Assembly: GCF_021730395.1 (NCBI RefSeq)
Contig: NC_069369.1
Span: 66,305,501-66,369,500 of the forward strand
Direction of reading: 5' to 3'
Source: Mercenaria mercenaria
Taxonomy: Eukaryota > Mollusca > Bivalvia > Venerida > Veneridae
DNA length: 64,000 nucleotides
How positions within the stretch are numbered: position 1 is the stretch's first letter; every line of letters starts with the position of its first letter. Both the position numbers and the translations under genes were made by a program. The notes beneath the pieces are model-generated. The model worked only from the letters and a program-made list of their open reading frames with translations. It searched no databases and was not told where the DNA came from. Shown in pieces: positions 12,301-26,500 of the stretch.

Positions 12301-15300
12301 GGCGTCGGCGTCACACCTTGGTTAAGTTTTTCGTACCAGTCCACATTTTGACAAAGTCTTTTGAGATAAAGCTTTGAAACTTTCAACACTTGTTTCCCAT
12401 CACCATTTCCAGTTATAGGCAAGAACACATAACCCCATCAAGGATTTTGGCTGAATTATGGCCCTTTTTGACTTAGAAATCTGGGTTAAGTTTTTCGTAC
12501 CAGTTCATATTTTGACAAAGTCTTTGAAGATAAAGCTTTTAAACTTTCAACATCTGTTTACCATCACCATGTCCAGTTATAGGCAAGAGTACATAACTCC
12601 ATCAGGGATTTTGGCTGAATTATGGCCCCTTTTGACTTAGAAATCATGGTTAAGTTTTTCGTACCAGTTCATATTTTGACAAAGTCTTTGAAGATAAAGC
12701 TTTGAAACTTTCAACATCTGTTTACCATCACCATGTCCAGTTATAGGCAAGAGTACATAACTTCATCAAGGATTTTGGCTGAATTATGGCCCCTTTTGAC
12801 TTAGAAATCTTGGTTAAGTTTTTCGTACCAGTTCATATTTTGTGTAAAGTGTTTGACATATGGCTTTGAAACTTTTATCACTTGTTCAGTATAATAGTCT
12901 CTATCTGTAGGAAAGAGTACATAACTCTGTCATATATTTTGGCTGAATTATTGCCCTTTTTGGACTTGGAAATTGGTTCTGATTTCATACAAGTCCACAT
13001 TCTGTCAAAACTATTTGACATATGGCTTTTAAACTTTGAACACTTGTTTATCATCATGATTTCCATCTGTAGGCAAAAGTGCATAACTCTGACAACTATT
13101 TTGGCTGAATAATGGCCCTTTTTGGACTTTGAAATTGGTTCACACATTGCCATTTAGTGCAAGACTTATCGAAATCCACAAATACAGGAACATTGTTTGT
13201 CTAATGTATTTTTTTTTGTCTGAATATCTGTAGAAATATTTTGACCCCATTCTTCAATCAATTCTTCGAATAGTTGAGCGAGCTGTCATCCGACAGCTCT
13301 TGTTGATATTTGGTTTGATTATTCCTACACTGTAAAGCTCTAATCCAGACTCAGAGGCCATGCGTACAAGGTTTTTGTTCATGCATACAAGATTTTATTG
13401 AAGAACCTCTGTGTTCAGTGACTTAAGAAAGTAGGAAAATTTATTCCACTTACAAGAAAGTAGGAAAATTTATTCCACTTACAAGACAGAAGCTGTCAAA
13501 TCTGTGTGGTACTGGAACAAAAGTAGTTGAAAGAAAAACTACTAAATGAAGTGATCGGTCCACTGCTAGGTGATAAATAACTGGTAATGGTTATAATCAT
13601 GGCAAACAATCCATCCAACAGTAACTTAAACTAGTCTCACCCCTGAAGACCATTGACTTGTTGATACCAATAACGCATCAGTTTTGCAGTTGTTGATAGT
13701 TTTTATCAATAATATATGTATATTAACCTTAAGCCTCCTGGTGGCAAGTGCTTTTGCTTTTGCGACCAGTGCAGACCAACTCATCCTGCAAGGACTGCAC
13801 TGTGCGTTATTAAGTCAGTAAATTTTCGATGATCACTCATTTGAATAATAAATGGTGCTGCCCAAATTGAATAATGGGCCAGTCCATTTTAGAAATTTAG
13901 TTGGGGAAATGTTAATGTTACAATCATTGGTGAAAGTACCATTCGTTACTCTGATCCTTCGTTAATTTGAAATGTTTCAGTTGCAGCACTATGGACCCTG
14001 TACAAACATCTCAAGTCTGCTGTACACCAATTAAAATTCAGAGACAAATCCAGTAAGGAAATTCACATTGTTGACACAGTAGACAAATGGGCTCAGATAT
14101 ACCTGGAGCTGGTTAGGAGGTGCTCAGTAATCAAGGTATACAGGTCATTTTTTTTGTAAATGTTTGTTTGTTTGACTTGGTAACACTGTTTTTCAACAGT
14201 TTTTCAATATCAGTTTTATAAAGGTATTTAAAGAAATTATTTATATAAAACTTAATCTGTTTAAACCTATTTTATTTCAAAGACGATATTGTAACAATAT
14301 ACACATTTATATGTCCACTTTACTGCTATAGTCGAACTTGGTTCACTCGAACTAGACAGGCCCGGCAAAATTTGTTCAAGTTATCAGTAATTTGAGCTAT
14401 CAAACTTTATATAATTATTATACAGTGATTTTGCCAGACCTGACGATGAATTCAAGTGAATGGAGGTGTTCAAATTATTCAAGTTTGTGTGAATAAAGTT
14501 CGACTGTATTTTGACCTGTACATGTGTATTTATTATATCTGCAGGCAGTTGGATTCGATTGTGAGTGGGTTTTTACAGGTCACAGGCTTCCAGTGGCACT
14601 TATACAACTTGCAACACATGATGGATTCTGTGTTCTTGTCCGAATATTTCAGCTTGACAGTATCCCAGCTACACTCAGGCAGTTTCTGTCAGATAAAAGG
14701 TCAGTTACACTTAGTATTGTTTAAATTTTTAAAAGTTTGCTATTTGAAACTGTTAAATCATCATCAGATACCCATAATTGACTACTTGCATTTCACTGCC
14801 TCCATTAATTATGGAGTATTTTGATAGTTTTTTCTGTAGTTTTACAGAATGGAGGTGCTTGAGACATACAACTGTCTCTGACCTTAAGTTTTTATTATGC
14901 TGCAAAATCATGGATTTCTAACTTAGTGTACTATGGACACAGTCTTCAGTTGTAAATGACCCAGATGACAAATTAGTATTTTAGGCCTGCCTAGAGATAT
15001 GTTTGGTGCAGTAGATGCTTGTATGTAATAATGATTTGTTCTAACATTAATGTAATCCAGCTTGTTTCTAAGTTGAATAATATATACATATATCGATATT
15101 TACGCTATCTTTGACTTCGCCATTGGTATTTTCTCTACAAGTAACTCACATTAAACTCAGATATTATGATATTTAGAAGAGACTCTAATTGCAATACCTT
15201 CGATTTTATCATTAGAGTAGGTATCCGTTTGTGACCTTTGCATTGGTTGTCTTCTGTTCTTACGACTGAACATGTTATTCAGTTGGAATGTGTTTATGCT

Positions 15301-18300
15301 GTAAAGTGAGAAATTTTTGCGAGGGATATAGTTCCACTTTATTTGCTAACTTACTGTGAAAAAGCTGTTTTGTTATAAAGAGTCCTACATGCATTGCAAG
15401 TTGACAATACAACACAAATGTTCTACCTTGGGAACAAATTTTTATTTTTAGCTCACCTGTCACATAGTGACAAGGTGAGCTTTTGTGATCACCCTTCGTC
15501 CGTCGTCAGTCCATCCGTCCATACGTCCGTCCGTCCGTCAACAATTTCTTGTCTGCACGATAGTGGTTTCATTTATGATTTTATTTTAACCAAACTTGCA
15601 CACAACTTGTATCACCATAAAATCTCGGTTCCTTTCTTGAACTGGCCAGATCCCATTATGGGTTCCAGAGTTATGGCCCCTGAAAGGCCCAAAATTAGCT
15701 ATTTTGACCTTGTCTGCACAATAGCAGCTTTATCTATGATTTGATTTATACCAAACTTGCACACAACTTGTATCACCATAAGATCTTGGTTCCTTTCTTG
15801 AACTGGCCAGATTTCTTTATGGGTTCCAGAGTTATGGCCCCTGAAAGGCCCAAAATTACCGTAGCTATTTTAACCTTGTCTGCACAATAGCAGCTTTATT
15901 TATGATTTGATTTTTACCAAACTTGCACACAACTTGTATCACCAGAAGATCTTGGTTCCTTTCTGCAACTGGCCAGATTCCATTATGGGTTCCAGAGTTA
16001 TGGCCCCTGAAGGGGTCAAAATTAGCTATTTTGACCTTGTCTGCACAATAGCAGCTTCATTTATGATTTGATTTTAACTAAACTTGCACAAAACTTATGT
16101 CACCAAAAGATCTTGGTTCCTTTCTTGAACCGGCCAGATCCCATAATGGGTTCTAGAGTTACCGGAATCGCTATTTTGACCTTGTCTGTACAATAGCAGC
16201 TTCATTTATGATTTGAATTTAATCAAACTTGCACAAAACTTGTGTCACCATAAGATCTTAATTCCTTTCTTCAGCCGGCCAGATCCCAAAATGGGTTCCA
16301 GAGTTATGGCCCCTGAAAGGGCCAAAATTGGCTATTTTGACCTTGTCTGCACAATAGCAGCTTCATTTATGATTTGATTTTAACTAAACTTGCACACAAC
16401 TTGTATCACCATAAGATCTCGATTCCTTTTTATACTCCTGAAGGGACGTATTATGTTATCGCCTTTGTGTCCGTCTGTCTGTCTGTCTGTGTGTTGGTTA
16501 GCAATTTCCCTTCTGCTCTGTAACTCTTGAACCCCTTGATGGATTTCAGAGAAACCTGACACAAATGTTCACCTCATTGAAACGATGTGCAGAGCGCATG
16601 TTTCGGATGGCTCACTTCAATGTCAAGGTCACACTTAGGGGTCAAAGGTCATATGACTTTGTTTTGTGTGAATATTGCTTTGCATTTGCGTGCATTGCAG
16701 TGCTCTTGTTTTTATTTGGCAGATCCTTCTTTTGTTTGCTTACAATAATTTTTTTTTAATTACTTCCCTTTTATGTTACTATAAATAGCTTATTTAGTAA
16801 CTTTTTTATTATTTGCTGTAGGATAAAACCGAGACCACCTTTCTGTGGTACAACATGGATGGTACCTCCAATTTTAAGGTGTATTTTGACATATCTGTAC
16901 CTTTTTTTTTCTTTTGTTTTTGGTTAAAGCAGTGGTACTCAGGTGAGCAATGTAGGGCCATCATGGCCCTCTTGTTAAAGATAGGGAACCTTTAACTTGA
17001 AGAAAATATATGATTTTACATAAATTTACTTTGATAACTGTCAAAAAAACTTTACTGAAATAAAGTATTCTAAGTAGTTTGTGTTTTCAGTATTTTAAAG
17101 GTGGGAGTGGCCTCTAGGGATGATGGAAGAAAACTACTGAAGGATTATGGTATACTTGTGTCGGGATGTGTAGATCTTCGTCATATCTTAGCGAGAGTGA
17201 GAGGATATCAGTGGTATCATTCTTAGAATATTCTCTTCTGTTTTCATGTCCCCATTCGAAGAAGGAGGGGTATATTGTTTTGCTGATGTTGGTCGGTCAG
17301 TTTGTTTGTCTGTCGGTCGGTCTGTAGACCAATCAATTTCCCAATGATAATTCAAGAACGCTTGGGCATAGAATGATGAAAGTTGAAAGGGAGGTTGGTC
17401 ATAACCAGCAGATGACCCCTATTGATTTTGAGATCAATACCGATAGGTCAAAGGTCAAGGTCACATTGACCTGGAACAGTTAAATGGTTTCAGGACGATA
17501 ACTTGAGAACACTTGGGCCTAGAATCACTAAACTTAATAGGGAGGTTGATCATGACCAGAAGATGACCTCTATCGATTTTGAGATTAGTAGGTCAAAGGT
17601 CAAGGTCACAGTAACCCGGAACAGTTAAACATTTTACGGACAATAACTTGAGAATGCTTTGGCCTAGGTTCATGAAACTTAATAGGGAGGTTGATTATGA
17701 CCAGCTGATGACACCTATTGGTTTTGAGATCAGTAGGTCAAAGCTCAAGATCACATTGACCTAGAACAGTAGAACTTATTTTGCCAGATAAGTAGAGAAT
17801 GCTTTGATCTAAGATCACATTGATACAGAGGTCATTTATGACTTCTAAATGACCCATAATTATTTATTTGAGGTCAGTATGTCAAACGTCTGGTGCACAG
17901 TGACCAAATAATTTCTGTTCTTTGTGCAATTATTGGATGCATTAAGGGGGGCATTTCATGTTCTACGAGCTCTTGTGGGAAATAGAACTGATACAAAAAT
18001 AAACAATACAGTACAATACATTGGATAAAATTTGTTTTTCTGTTGTTTGCAAACAGTGTGATTCGTAAATTTATACTTATAACATTTGTGAATTGTTTAC
18101 AAACATTTTCTCTCACAGTATTAGCAAACATTAGGTGCAAATTCATAAGAAAGAAAAATTAGTTTATTGCCTATTGAAATGCAGAATAAAAGCACTTTGG
18201 AAAACTTCTTACCTACAATATAAGGCATGACTGCTTTTCAGCCCAAGCCAGAGTTTGCAAGGTATAGCTGAAGGAGTCCTGAATGTGTCAATGGTGAAAG

Positions 18301-21300
18301 ATCGAGACATACGATGTGGAGATTGGGAGGCAGAACAACTTTCACAAGAACAGGTGATTTGAAATTGACCATATTCTGAACAGGAATGGTTAAATTGTTC
18401 TGTTTGCAAATGTTGGTTCCATTGATATTTGCTCCTAGCATTTACATTGCAGTTTGGATTATATACTGGTAATTTCTTCAATGTGAAATCTTTAATTTTC
18501 TTGCTGATTGAAATTTTAGCAAAATGTCTTGATTTCCTTTGTTCTGGAAAAAAAAAAATGAAATGCATAAAGGTGGTCAGTCTGATTCTGGTCAGGTAAT
18601 GAATTTGTTCAAAACTTTTACAGCTGATCATTTACACATGTTTATTTTCACTAAATATTTATTGCATGTTATATTTTCTCTTGCGGTATTTTGGATGTTT
18701 GATTTTTCTTTTGAATGAAGTTGTTGCCCAACTAAGATAGACTATTTGCATACCTATGAATTTAATGAATATATTTTGCATACGGAATGATAGGAATATA
18801 TCAGTTAACTTTCCAAATTGACTTTTTGTTCTGATTTCAACTTGAACTAAGTAGGCACCTGCCTTAAGCAGCCAAATTATGTTGCTGCCTTGGCTGGCTG
18901 TTTAATTCAGGTTTGACCAGGGTTCCCACAGTCATTGAAAAGTCCTTGAATTTGGTGCTAGTCCTTGAAAAGCACTTGAAAATGAGTAAAACTTTTTTTT
19001 TTTATCAAAAAAAAAGTTCTTGAATTAAAAAAAAAATGCTTGAATTTCAACTCAGACTCCTTGAAAAACATTCTTTCAGCATTTTGCTTGTGGAAAGGAT
19101 AGTTATGTAAAAGAAATAGGAAAAAAGAAGATAATTTGAAAGAAAATATGGTATTTAGATACTTATTGATCCTGGTATGCACCAGTATTAGTTGTGTAAG
19201 TTTGGTCTGGGACTGCATTTTATTGCAGTTTACATAGATTGCAATTTCTGCTAGAACATTGTTTTTGAAATAGTTGGTAAAAGTTGTTCTGAAAAAAAAT
19301 TCAAGACATGATTTCGAGAGAAGAAAAATCCATGAAAAAAGTTTTAAAAAGTATAAAAAACGTCCCAGAAAAGTACTTGAATTTTGACTCTGATGTGTTT
19401 GACAGTGTATGAAAAGTGAAAACTGTAACAAAATGTTTAAATGTGATTGACCACTGCTGAAGGTCAGTGAAACTCTAAAAGCAGTACATGTACAAATTTA
19501 AGGAAGCAAGTCACAGTGTAATCTGATATTTCACATTGTTGTTGTAAAAAAATCTGAATACTTGTATCAATCCTGACTATTCTATTTATAGATATATGTT
19601 CTATATTTAGGTAAATTATGCAGCAGACGATGCCCTGGTAGGGATGGATATATTTATGCAGCTGATTTCTGTGAAACTTTATGGAATTAAAGTTAGAAAA
19701 ACAAACTTCTATGGCAGTGTTATAAGTTCAAATGAAGCAGAGGTTTGGCAAACTGCCAGATCTTTATGCCAAGGTAACTGACTGCATGATTTTTTTGTGT
19801 TGTATTCTGAAAGTAGAGATGATACATGAAGTGTTTACTTGAAATTATACTTTTAAAGTACAAATAGATTTTTTAAACATTTATTTGACATTGTATGGGG
19901 TTGCATGATTATTTCTTTAATTATTGTAGGTAATTGTCTAACAGACAGACCATTTACCAAAATTTTGACAGTAATATTCTGTTTAAAATAATGAAAGAAG
20001 GATGTCTGTTATTAATAGTACCATAATATAGTTGTGTTTAATATTTTGCCAAAGTAAAAATAAATTATTAATTTCAAACCAGTTTTTGAAGACATTTGAT
20101 ACATTTATGATATTCATTTTTATGATAATACAGATATTGTAGATGTCGCTTTTAAAAGCAAGAAGCTATCTAGTTTGTTACTGCCTAAGGGAGACTACTC
20201 TTCAGAGGATGAGGAGGGAGATAATGACAGAACTGGTTCATCAAAGGTTTGTTGTTTATACATGTATTAAGGTTTCCACAGGAATGGCAGGTTTGAACTG
20301 TGCCAAAATTGTCACCATGTCTTGTCATTAAACAAGGGAAATGGATTTTCTCTTGAATCAGTCCTGAAAATGACTAAATAAGCTTCAAGCTTTAAGTGCG
20401 TTGGAGGCTGAATAAATTTATATATACATGGTAGATTGGAAACAGGCACACCTGAAAGACAAACAGGACGCTTTTTAAATGTCTGTAACTTACATTTTCT
20501 TCAAGAACATTGTTAGTGCATCAAAAGAAAAGTGAGCTTGTGCTTAATGCAAGAAATATATTTTCAGTAAAACAAACAAACTGTAAAATGGCTGAAAAAT
20601 GAGACGCCAAATAGTAGTGGTGGGATATGACTTCCATGACAAATTCTGTAGTGTGATTATTTCATGAAGAAAAAATGTTAAGACTGCCATCTGATTGGAA
20701 GGTGATTTATCAAAATCACCTCTATGTAACCGCGTATAATTTAATCAGGAATAGACTGTCTCACAACTATTTTGTATCTATTCGCTAAACAGTGTAGTTC
20801 AATGCGGAATAATTTACCACCTCTGACATCTTTATCGTTACAGACCGGAAATTTTGGCCTACTCTATCACCACCATTGAGGCAGCCGTGGACTTGATCAC
20901 AAACTTACAAGTACTCATGCCCAGTAAAAAATAGTTCAACATACTTTGAATATATACCAATGGCGCATTAAATTACTACAAATAACTATCGGCTGCATGC
21001 CTTTACTTAACATCTTTTTACTTTACAGGGGGTTTGAATGCATAACTGTATATATCACCAAATTGCAGTATCATATTGATGATATGGTTAGCTGAATCAA
21101 ATCCAATATGTATTTGGTTTCTAACTATCAAAGCGCTGTTAGCGCTTGTGCCATTTTTTTAATGGATTCTTTTCATACACATACTAACATAAATCACATT
21201 CCATCAGTACTGTACTTTCAGTACTTTGATTTTTCAGTAGGATTCAATTTTCACGTATTTTATGGCCTAAAATTAAAATTCCATAAAATTACATCTCAAC

Positions 21301-23541
21301 AAAATAGCTTATATACTACATTTTACAACTATGAAGTTCACAAATTTTTTGCTTATGAAAGAGCTATTCTTGACAAAACCATAGACTTAATGCAAAATTT
21401 AATGATTTTGAGCTAATGTACTGTAAAAGATGTTTCTATGGATTATGTCTAAATGACCTAGTCTTTCTTATAACTAAAGCAGGTTTGAAAATTAGACAAC
21501 ACATCTGAGTGCAGAAAAAATACAATAAACTTTATTTTTCTAGTTTGTGCCTAAAACTTACCATTTCACTAATTAAAATATCTCATTTCTTTTAACATTT
21601 TCTTTCCAGCATGCTTCATCATTATTACACAAAGCTGGTAAACATAAATCTAATACGAAGGCGTTTATGACGAGACAGCGCCCTCTATATTACAATGCTC
21701 AGCTGCTGGCCCCAGATGGTGAATGTTTAACGCTGTGTGATATACGAAAAGCAAAATGGTACATTGCTAAAGGCCTTGGTGGTAAGTGTTATCAGTTGGT
21801 GACTGTCTCTGGTGTTGCTTCTCTGAAATGTATTTATAGGTTATAAGATTTGTATAGAGAAATATGCATGAGTTCGGCACCGGAAATACTGCGCGACTTT
21901 ACTGCGAGACTTTAGGAGTGCAGTATTATTCCACGAAAGAATGAGTGCATATTTCTTGCTGCAATCTAATAATCTTTTTATTACATGCACATCTACACTT
22001 AAAATTATTATATAAATGATACAAATCTGTTATTAAGCCTGAGTGAAATTGAAAATATTGTCGTTAAAGAACTTTTAAACGCGAGGACATACATTTTACT
22101 GACGTCACACATCCGATATGAAATTTGAAAGTCAGTATGGAAAAAATATTTACGTCTCAGATTCCACTGAAACATAATGAAGTTTTTAAATGAGTATGTA
22201 ATAATGCTGCTTATTTTAGTCACAGAAATAGAGAAAATTTGCTGGTCTAAAATGTGTAAACTAATTTAATATTGAATGTTGGGTTTCATCAACACTACCT
22301 TGCTCCATCTATGTTGGTCTAGAAAGACCCTAAAGTGGTTTTGCAGACACAACAAGTGGAAAGTTAGATAACACCACCAACTGCATGCCATCTGGATAGC
22401 TTCCTCGCATGAATGAATTCTGTGTCCGGAAAATTAAATTACAAACCCATAGTAATGAAAGAGCAAGTGATTTGAAGTGGTGACTTCGACCACAGTGACC
22501 AGACGGCAAGTTATGGGAAGTGGTGACCTTGACCACTCATACGAATGAAAAACACAAAAATTATCTGCATCCTTGAAAGAAATGAGAAATTTAATGGTTT
22601 ATAACCTTGAGAAATTATCCTTTTTGAAGATCGAAATGTTACATTTAAAGGAAAATTATCACAGAGCATTTTTACAGCTGGACTCATTCATTTTTCTTGT
22701 TTCGTGAATTTCGCAGTACCATTTCATGTAACATGGCTTATATATAATTATGGCTGTTATTGTATTTCAGTACAAGTGAGTGATGATCCATTTTGTGTAA
22801 AACTGAAGTTCGAACCTAAAGCTCGGCCAACAAGTGAACGCGATTACTACCTAGAAGACAAAGAAAATATATGTGTAGTTTGTGGAGCAGGTGAAGATTA
22901 CGTTAGAAAAATTGTTGTACCTCAGGAATACAGAAAGTGAGTTAACTATATGTTTCACTTGAATATAGGGATAATACATCTTTTTATGTATTAATGTCTG
23001 CAGAAGGATTGTTGATGATAGAGAAAATATGCTACGGGTTTCCAATATTTCCCAGTCATTCTTATTGACTGGGGTCTCCGTGCCACCCAGCTGGCTTACT
23101 GAAGGTTGGTGGTTCTACCCAGGTGCTCGCTTATGATGAAATAATGCACAGAGGGTCACCTGTGATCGTGATCTTCCATTTTCAAAGCTGGATAATCACC
23201 ATATGACCTATGTCCTATGATTGCGTCGGCATGATGTTAAACCAAACAGAAACAAAAATTACATTCTCAGTGACCATTCTTCATACAGTATAGTGTTATT
23301 GTCCATTTCATGTTATCAAAAGTATGCTGTTTCAGGTATTCTCAGCCATTCTCGAGAACCATTCTTCACAATTTATAAGGTAACTGATCATCATAATACA
23401 TCATAATCATCTTAATTATGTTACCTATTTCAGATATGCCCAAGCTAATCTCAAGGACCAGTTTTTAGCTCACCTGTCACAAAGTGACAAGGTGAGCTTT
23501 TGTGATCGAGTGGCGTCCGTAGTCCGTCGTCCGTGCGTCAG

Positions 23542-23573
<32 letters not shown>

Positions 23574-26500
23574 TAAACTTTTGCTTGTGACCACTCTAGA
23601 GGTCACATTTTTCACGGGATCTTTATGAAAGTTGGTCAGAATGTTCATCTTGATGATATCTAGGTCAAGTTCGAAACTGGGTCACGTGCGATCAAAAACT
23701 AGGTCAGTAGATCTAAAAATAGAGAAACCTTGTGACCTCTCTAGAGGCCATATTTTTCAAGAGATCTTCATGAAAATTTGTCAGAATGTTCACCTTGATG
23801 ATATCTAGGTCAAGTTCGAAACTGGATCACGTGGGGTCAAAAACTAGGTCAGTAGGTCTAAAAATAGAAAAACCTTGTGACCTCTCTAGAGGCCATATTT
23901 CTTAATGGATCTTCATGAAAATTGGTCAGAACGTTCACCTTGATGATATCTAGGTCAAGTTCGAAACTGGATCACGTGGGGTCAAAAACTAGGTCAGTAG
24001 ATCTAAAAATAGAAAAACCTTGTGACCTCTCTAGAGGCCATATTTCTCAATGGATCTTCATTAAAATTGGTCAGAATGTTCACCTTGATGATATCTAGGT
24101 CTAGTTTGAAACTGGGTCACGTGCGGTCAAAAACTAGGTCAGTAGGTCTGAAAATAGAAAAACTTTGTGACCTCTCTAGAGGCCATATTTTTCATATGAT
24201 CTTTATGAAAATTGGTCAGAATGTTCACCTTGATGATACCTAGGTCAGGTTCGAAACTTGGTCACGTGCGGTCAATAACAAGGTCAGTAGATCTAAAAAT
24301 AGAAAAACCTTGTGACCTCTCTAGAGGCCATATTTTTCAAGAGATCTTGATGAAGATTGGTCAGAATGTTCATCTTGATGATATCTAGGTCAAATTCAAA
24401 ACTGGGTCACGTGCGGTCAAAAACTAGGTCAGTAGGTCTAAAAATAGAAAATTCTTGTGATGTCTCTAGAGGCCATATTTCTCACTGGATCTTCATGAAA
24501 GTTGGTGCGAATGTTCAGCTTGATGATATCTAGGTCAAGTTAATAACTGGGACATGTGCGGTCAAAAACTAGGTCAGTAGGTCGAAAAATAGAAAAACCT
24601 TGTGACCTCTCTAGAGGCCATATTTTTCACGAGATCTTCATGAAAATTAGTGAGAATGTTCACATTGATGATATCTAGGTCAAGTTTAAAAGTGGGTCAC
24701 GTGCCTTGAAAAACTAGGTCATTAGGTCAAATAATAGAAAAACCTTGTGACCTCTCTAGAGGTCAATTTATTTTTTCAATGGATCTTCATGAAAATTGGT
24801 CAGAATTTTTTATCTTGATGATATCTAGGTCACATATGCTCAAAAACTAGGTCACTTTGTCAAATAATAGAAATAACGACGTCATACTCGGTTCAACACT
24901 GGGTCATGTGGGGATAGGTGAGCGATTCAGGACCATCATGGTCCTCTTGTTACAATATGTGGTCTTATTGTGACATTATTCATGTCCTCAAAAGTATCCA
25001 GTGTGTTACAGATATTTTCAGGCATTCTTAAAATTGTGCAAATTTGTTCTTTATTATGCTGTATATTTCAGATATTTCCCAGCCATTCTCAAAGACCATT
25101 CCTCACATGATATACTGTTACTGTGCATATCCTGTCATCTGAAGTGTGCTGATTATGAGGCAGCATTAAGACAACAGTTATCTATAGAATGTGATGCTCC
25201 CCTAGACTCGGGGAAAGATTCAAAACGGCAATGGGACCAAGATCTAGCAAAAGTTGTCTCTGCAGCAAAGTAAGATTATCTGAACTTATTAAAATTTCCG
25301 CATAAGATTTCATGTGTGTCTAAACTTAAAAAAAAATTGGTAATTTGATTGATTACTTTATGCTTGTATGCCTTTTTAAACAGCAGTACAGTTTGCATTA
25401 TTGTAGAATTTCAACTTACAATAATTATGAAATAGAATTATGTCTACTTTCTGTTTTCTTGACCAGAATATATTTAATAGCAGAAATTTTATTTAAAAAG
25501 TTTTATATTTACCTGAAGAGCATTATTGAAGAGCAGAGAAAAAATTCCAGAGTCACGAGTTAAAGAATTGGAAGAAATTGTGAAAAGATTTTATGGTGTG
25601 CAATCATTACCAGCAGAACTGCTAGAAAATACGCTGACAATGGAAGTCAAGTAAGTACACATATATATATTTGATTTACCTTAAGTGCTATTATTACAAA
25701 ACATTGAAATGTTTGGTTTTCTAATTGAAATAACCTTAGAGGATTTTTTTCTTTTTTTGTAAATGTTAACCTTTGTCATGCTGAACACGATTGATTCTGC
25801 CTTTGCGACCAGTGCAGATCATGATCAGCCTGGCTATCCATGCAGTCTGATCATGATCTGCACTGTTCGCCATTCAGTCAGTATCTTTTTGGTAAGCACC
25901 CCTTTTGACAGTTAATGGTACGGTCCAAATTGAAAGATGGACCAGTTCATTATAGAATTTCAGCAGGGTAAGGGTTAAGATCACTAATATTATTTATTTT
26001 TAAATCATTGATATTTGATGGGGACTAATTTTCATAGAATTATTGGTTGTGACAGTGTACGAAATCAATTTCTAGTCTATAAATAACTTCTCATTTATTT
26101 CGTCTTCAAAAGTTAAAATCCATGAAGTGATATCCCCCAAAAATTAGCCATTTTGACCAAACCTACGGAATGCCATGCACACAAAAGTAAACATTGTTAC
26201 AGTATGCTTATAAAAAGTTTCAGAATGAACCCTCATCGTATAACTAAAAAATTACCACATGAATCTGTGATGATGGGTGAACAGTTCTGAGAAAATGGTT
26301 CTGTTGACTTTTATAAAGGTTATTATTTAAATTGACTGAAATTATTATGTATTTATACCCTATTTCTGTTTGTAAGAAATCTGCCAACATAGCTCACTAG
26401 GGAGAAGACAGATCTATATATATAGACGGTGATAAGCTTGCTGTGTAGATGAGGTTTATGTTTTCCAAGGCGATTTGGTAAAAGACATTATGTCTGAAAT

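Noticed and set aside
18209-18631. 140-codon minus-strand frame
   Set aside because: Antisense shadow of EXD2 exon 5, which fits the protein family and splice phases on the plus strand.
18958-19431. 157-codon minus-strand frame rich in Phe, Leu and Lys
   Set aside because: Low-complexity translation of an A-rich interspersed repeat.
23462-24951. Coding tandem-repeat protein
   Set aside because: Units of ~146 bases are not a multiple of three, the frames are short, and the ends match a transposon family.
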